Positions 59,604 through 64,000 of a stretch of 64,000 bases of DNA are shown in pieces. How positions within the stretch are numbered: the first letter of the stretch is position 1; each line of letters opens with the position of its first letter. The DNA lies in assembly GCA_949357655.1 (NCBI GenBank), contig CASHTG010000015.1, positions 1,984,001 to 2,048,000 on the forward strand. The letters are read 5' to 3'. Position numbers and translations under genes: made by a program. The stretch is from Parascedosporium putredinis. Taxonomy: Eukaryota > Ascomycota > Sordariomycetes > Microascales > Microascaceae. The notes beneath the pieces were generated by a model. That model did not search any database, was not told where the DNA came from, and saw nothing but the letters and a program-made list of their open reading frames with translations.

Positions 59604-60850
59604 CTTATGGCGGGGCATGCTCCGGCTTCGGGAATCAGCTTAGCGACTAGTCCCTGCCAGGCTAGCTAGGATGGACGTGTAGGGTTTCTGTTATCGACCT
59701 GGGTTTTATACCTCGTCAAGGGTGTCACGGAAAAGACCGGAGTCAGTCATTGATGGGTAGCCCTAGTAACTAAAGGACTATAGATAGACCTTGCATTATT
59801 CCATCATCTATATTTTATACTACACAATTGTTGTAATAGCAAGAACTTGAGCTGCTCCATTTTGACGACCTAACTGGTGAAATGGTGGGACGGCCATGAT
59901 GCGTGCCGGCACATGCTAACGTACCGAGGTAATGAAAGTTTGACTCCGGTGGCCCGAATGCAGGACGGTCAACTCTGGTGAGCTTGCCTCTCTCACCCGC
60001 TACACCAGTGGAGAGGGTGTCCAAGACGGTCATCAAAAAGACATGGAATAATTTGACTACATTAACTGAGAGAGCGCCCAAGTCCCGTTCTACCAATAAT
60101 GGATAAAGCATAATGTGCTCTGCCTCTCCACAATCCTTGAACCCCGCTCTTGCTCGACTTGTAAAGGTCAATAGCCTCATCCGAGGCTGACGCAACAAGA
60201 GCTAGGGACGGAAAAGAGAAACGAGGTAGTAAAATTGACAGGAAACAGCCACGGAAACAAACATCAACGTTGACGAAAGCATTAAACGAAGAGATAACAA
60301 AAAACCAAAAGCTTTCATTTCGTTCAAACTCCCCACGCTCCTGAATGCCGTGCCCCACAAGCTGGAAAGTAGACGGTGATAAGAGGGGAAAATAAGAAGG
60401 AGAAGGATAAAAAAGAAAAAGAAAGAAAAACCAATGTGTTGGCATATCATACCAAGCAAGGGCCCAAGGAAAAGAAGTACATGGGCCGAGAGACCCCAAA
60501 AAGATGAAGGAGAGAAAAAAGAACCGAAGAGGAAGATAGTAAGCGTCATGGTCGTTGGTAGCAAGGGGATTCCCGTGTAGGACGTATATAACAAGTAGAA
60601 GTCTGCGGTCTTCACGTCGCGATCATGCCAAAGTGGTAAGTAGACGCGGTGCTAGTCGTGATGATGCCAAAGGCAGCATGCAGTGGATATGTCTGAGAGG
60701 ACGAAGGGTGTGACGAAAATATGGTACAACGTGGGTTAGCAAGTCGCTAAACTCCTAGCCCGGCCCGAAACAAGGCTGGGGTATTTCGAGCAACGCATGG
60801 GGAGGCCAGCAACAAATGCCTCGCATAGGAAGCTCCCGCTCTCTAGTCCT
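59604..60850. other. Intergenic region between convergent genes
   Basis: 3' flanks of MMSDH and the monooxygenase gene; A-rich stretch near 60410-60435. No supported gene. Confidence 0.5.
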
Positions 60851-61161
60851 TTACGCCGGGAGCTGCAAAAGCCCTCGTAGTATGCATCCAGCCATTTCGC
60901 TGCTTCCTCACCAGAATCATCCATGCTCGTATCCCATCGTCCCACGGAACCGACATAGCCGTCTGGCCTTACATTGACGATAGCCACCTCGCCGGGTCCA
61001 AGGCTGCCTAGCCACTTGTTCGTGCACAGCTTTCCCTGGGTATCTTGCTCCGGAATATCATCCAGGTAGAACGTCCAGCGGCTGTCCTGAAGCAAGGCAG
61101 GAAGGTCGGATATCTCTACATCCGTTTTCGGCATTGTAGCTAGGGTTCCGTTAGCACTCGA

Positions 61162-61201
<40 letters not shown>

Positions 61202-63139
61202 TCTTCGTCCCAAACAGTGCTGGGCGTGGATGTGTATGCATAGACGGGGTGGGTCAAAACTTACTGATCAAGGCAAAGGTGAAGAGATGGCTCACGACGG
61301 TATACCGCTCCGGTCGCTGGTAAATGTCCTCGGGCGCCGGGAGACGGGGTTGCGTAGCGTAGGAAATGCTTGCCGCGGCCGAGAGCTGGCTGATGAACGA
61401 ATTCCTCGACGCAATGGCTTGGCAGAAAGTCTCGAGGAAAGGGCCGGCCTGTTGGACATCCCACATCAAGAGGTAAATCCTAAACTGACCAAGCATCGGT
61501 ATATCAAGTTGGATATCGACGGGATTGGAGTCAATGTAACGAGTGACCTTGGCAGGAGGAAGAAGACATCCGGGCTTCGCATCGCCCATGGCCCACAGCT
61601 GGTTAATCGGCTGGTTGATGGGGTTCTCGCTATATTCGGCCCCGATGCCCGACATGAACCGCACGTTGGTCTTGAAGCTCTCGGCAATGGCCACGGCGTC
61701 ACCTCCCGCGATCTGGTAGGCATGTTCGTAGTCGAAATTTACCAAATCGAGAGCGATCTTCCTTCGCTCTTGCTCGTAGCTCTCCATGAGGCAAGGCTTC
61801 GCAAGGCCGCGAACCGAGAAGTTGAGCTTCCAGGCGAGGTTCCACGAATCGTGCATCGACGTGTTCATACCTTGAGCTGATTTTGGAGAGTGGGTGTGGC
61901 TGGCATCGCCGGCGAGGAAAGCACGGAGGTGGTTGTCGCAAAACCGGCTGGCCACGCGCTGGCCAATCTGGTATCGTCCGAACCATTCGAGGTACTTCCA
62001 ATCGATTTCGTAGGGAGCCATAATCTTTTTGCGCGCTGCATGATGAACTCCTGGCCGAGCTCGCGACGGTCCGACTTGGGTCCTAGCTTCAACTCAATAT
62101 ACAACCTCGTCATGTTTCGCTCTCGTGGGACGATTAGAATGGAGCCGTGCTCCTTGGAGTTAACTAGTGTCTTGGACCAGATATCCGGGAAATCAGTCAC
62201 GAGCTCTCCATCGAGTACGCCCCAGATGGCCGCCTGGGACATGCCGACAGGGCGGGCGTCTGGTATGCTCTTTCGCACTTTTGAATGCGCGCCGTCACCT
62301 AAATCATGCATGCATTAGCTTGGGGATGCTCTCAGCGATATTACACGGCAAGGCAGAGTGCAGGGAGAAGAGTGGCAAGTAGATGAGGATCGGGGGTGGG
62401 CTGTGTAGGTGCAGTGGTAGCGGTGTATTGCGCCTTACATCCGATCAGATACTGTGTGTGAATTGTTCTCCTATCCTGGGTAACATTCGTGCGGCAGTTC
62501 ACCTGCAGTGGCCGGCTTTTATCCTCGGGCACATTGTACGATTCGAATGCGGTATTCCGTCGGACCTCTACGCCGCGCTTCCTCATGTCCTCAATGAAGA
62601 GGCTTTCCACCATTCCTTGGTGGACAAGGAGGATATACGGGTCTAGTACGTCGATTATGGGGGTAATGCACTTCGCGGCCGAGTCTGTGGAGGGGTTCTT
62701 CGGGGTGCTGCGCCAGAATGATATATCGTACACTCGAACTCCCCGTTGTAATAATAGATCGGCGAGGCGCATCTGTCTAAAGGTTTCAATGGTCTTTGGT
62801 TGCAGACCGTCAGCCCTGTGGATAGGGCAAGGTTAGCGATCATGGTATGAGGGCCAAGGAAAAGGAGCGTTGAGCCGAAGCTTACCTTCCAACGGGCGTC
62901 TGGTCAGCCCTGTCGTCAATGACGGTGGCTTTGATTCCGAAGCGGGAGAGGTTGGTAGCCAGCATCAAGCCGGCGGGACCTGCACCGACGATGCACACCT
63001 GGCACTCAGAGGGAGGCAGTGGAAGGCTGCGAAACCTTGCTAAAGCGTCCATGGTTGTGTCAAGGGCAGCATCCTGGCGGTTATCGCCATTCTGCTGCTC
63101 CCCCATGTCAGTGTCGGAATGGAGGGCTCCTGGGGCCAT
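60851..63139 (-). CDS. FAD-dependent aromatic monooxygenase, phenol 2-monooxygenase type
   Basis: Class A flavoprotein hydroxylase that would use NAD(P)H and O2 to hydroxylate a phenolic substrate. Exons: 63139-62886, 62815-62439, 62298-61265, 61139-60851. The dinucleotide motif [14 protein letters not shown], the DG motif in [13 protein letters not shown] (split by intron 2), and the second FAD motif [20 protein letters not shown] are all present. The C-terminal part (after about residue 460) matches the thioredoxin-like PHOX domain of phenol hydroxylases ([29 protein letters not shown]). One base is missing at T5 62026-62030 (coding-strand A run, [13 protein letters not shown]). A second at A4 60867-60870 would give a short end, GFLQLPA (651 residues); read literally the frame runs on to 60736 (689). 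I favour the short end. Substrate unknown. Confidence 0.88.
61163..61197. repeat. (CA)n microsatellite in a monooxygenase intron
   Basis: About 17.5 CA units on the plus strand, i.e. a TG/GT run in the transcript, inside intron 3 (61264-61140) about 22 nt before the branch-acceptor region. Likely length-variable between strains. Confidence 0.95.
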
Positions 63140-64000
63140 GGCGACTAGAAAAGAGAGTCCAATGGAAATCCTTGTCTCGGTCGGTGGCAGCAGCGGCCGG
63201 CGCAGCGGTGTTGTGTGGTCCTCGGAGGTGGTTCTGGCGAGAAAAGAATTTCGGCTTCCTAGAGGGGTGGTAAACTCGAAGGTGGGGAGGCGTTGCGCAA
63301 AAGCTGACCTAGGTTGGGTTCGGAACTTTTATGGGGGCGGCCTCGTTGCTTTCCCTAGCTTCCTCAGAAAACTATGCGGTAGATTCGGTGAACTGGATCC
63401 AAGATGTTGGCGACGAGTGTCGAAAGGTGTCGGGTGGGTTTCTGCAGCGTGGTTGTCTTGATGGGATGCGAAAACGGAGAGGCTAGCAAAAGGGCGGGTT
63501 TATGTTGACGAGAATATTATGAAGGGGATCCAACGCCGACGACGCTGGCTACAGCTGATTTTTCCCCTTCGAACGAACGGACGGTATAATCAGGAGAGGA
63601 GAATGGGACGCGGGACGAAGCTAAACGGGGACTTCCGTGTTGCAGCTGGCGACAGACGGTGGGTTATGTCTCAGACGATAATTGGATGGCCTTGGCGCAG
63701 GCGTTCAGGGAGACAACGACGTCTAGAACCACAAGAAGAGGGAGTGAGCTTCGAATTTCTTCCCATGTCCCGCCCCCACCACCACCACGAAACGGGAATA
63801 CTAACTAACCTTCCGTCGAGGCGGATATAGAAAAGGAAGTTTCCTCTTCCCCGCCTCTCGTACACGCGCGCACACACACTCTCTTGTTCCTTGGAAGAGT
63901 GGAGCTTTGGCGGTCTTTTTGGCTTTTCGTTCCAAACCTTGGATCTAGAGAAGAAGAAAAAAACAAACAAGAAAAGGGTTACAAGAACGGGGATTGCATG
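63140..64000. other. Upstream region of the monooxygenase gene
   Basis: 861 bp to the window end: promoter and leader of the monooxygenase. I see no further supported gene; small open frames on both strands lack recognisable features. Confidence 0.45.

Noticed and set aside
60851..63139. Monooxygenase as part of a secondary-metabolite gene cluster
   Set aside because: No backbone synthase, transporter or pathway regulator is adjacent; the neighbour is MMSDH, a primary-metabolism gene.
1..64000. Transposable elements or RIP-mutated repeats
   Set aside because: No long AT-rich blocks, terminal repeats, or reverse transcriptase or transposase motifs were seen on either strand.

Overview
This window reads as nuclear DNA of a filamentous ascomycete (Pezizomycotina, most likely Sordariomycetes). 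Genes are short-intron eukaryotic genes (introns about 51-283 nt, GT...AG, CTAAC/CTGAC-like branch points), on both strands, with no operons, no bacterial-type signals and no transposon, rDNA, tRNA or CRISPR array that I could support. The protein set is typical fungal housekeeping.

Layout, left to right: a serine-rich single-pass membrane protein (1-1411, +); verprolin/WIP-type actin regulator (2718-4237, -); an unrecognised mitochondrial membrane protein (5455-6720, +); a CHORD-CS Hsp90 co-chaperone (7584-8779, +); an unrecognised acidic proline-rich protein (9385-10519, +); a tandem-domain ubiquitin-conjugating enzyme related to UBE2Z (11465-13441, -); replication factor C subunit RFC2 (15086-16442, +); an unrecognised 511-residue protein (16710-18245, -); the spliceosomal helicase BRR2 (18935-25617, +); a PWWP protein (27399-29571, +); ORC3 (30915-33552, +); a small unrecognised protein (34665-35112, +); SEC66 (35601-36594, -); arginine-specific carbamoyl-phosphate synthase large chain (38811-42538, +); NPL4 (43540-45857, -); cytosolic Phe-tRNA synthetase alpha (47073-48776, -); a DUF1746/Dsc4-like membrane protein (49543-50680, +); RCL1 (50831-52043, -); a mitochondrial PPR protein (52501-54890, +); a TAF3-like histone-fold protein (55347-56071, -); methylmalonate-semialdehyde dehydrogenase (57771-59603, +); and a phenol-hydroxylase-type FAD monooxygenase (60851-63139, -).

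The genes serve unrelated core functions: replication (RFC2, ORC3), splicing and transcription (BRR2, PWWP protein, TAF3), ubiquitin/ERAD (E2, NPL4, Dsc4), translation (FRS2, RCL1, PPR), amino-acid metabolism (CPS, MMSDH) and actin. Several are divergent pairs sharing one upstream region (verprolin/5455 gene, E2/RFC2, 16710 gene/BRR2, FRS2/Dsc4, RCL1/PPR).

The most important property of this sequence is technical. Most of the long conserved genes are interrupted by single- or double-base frameshifts that almost always look like a base missing from a short homopolymer (usually C/G). When those bases are allowed for, the splice phases close and expected family lengths result. I therefore read these as assembly indels, not as pseudogenes, and give the CDS spans through them. 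The most interesting biology is the E2 gene: eight exons including a 12-nt micro-exon, encoding two successive UBC folds that each keep a candidate active-site cysteine.
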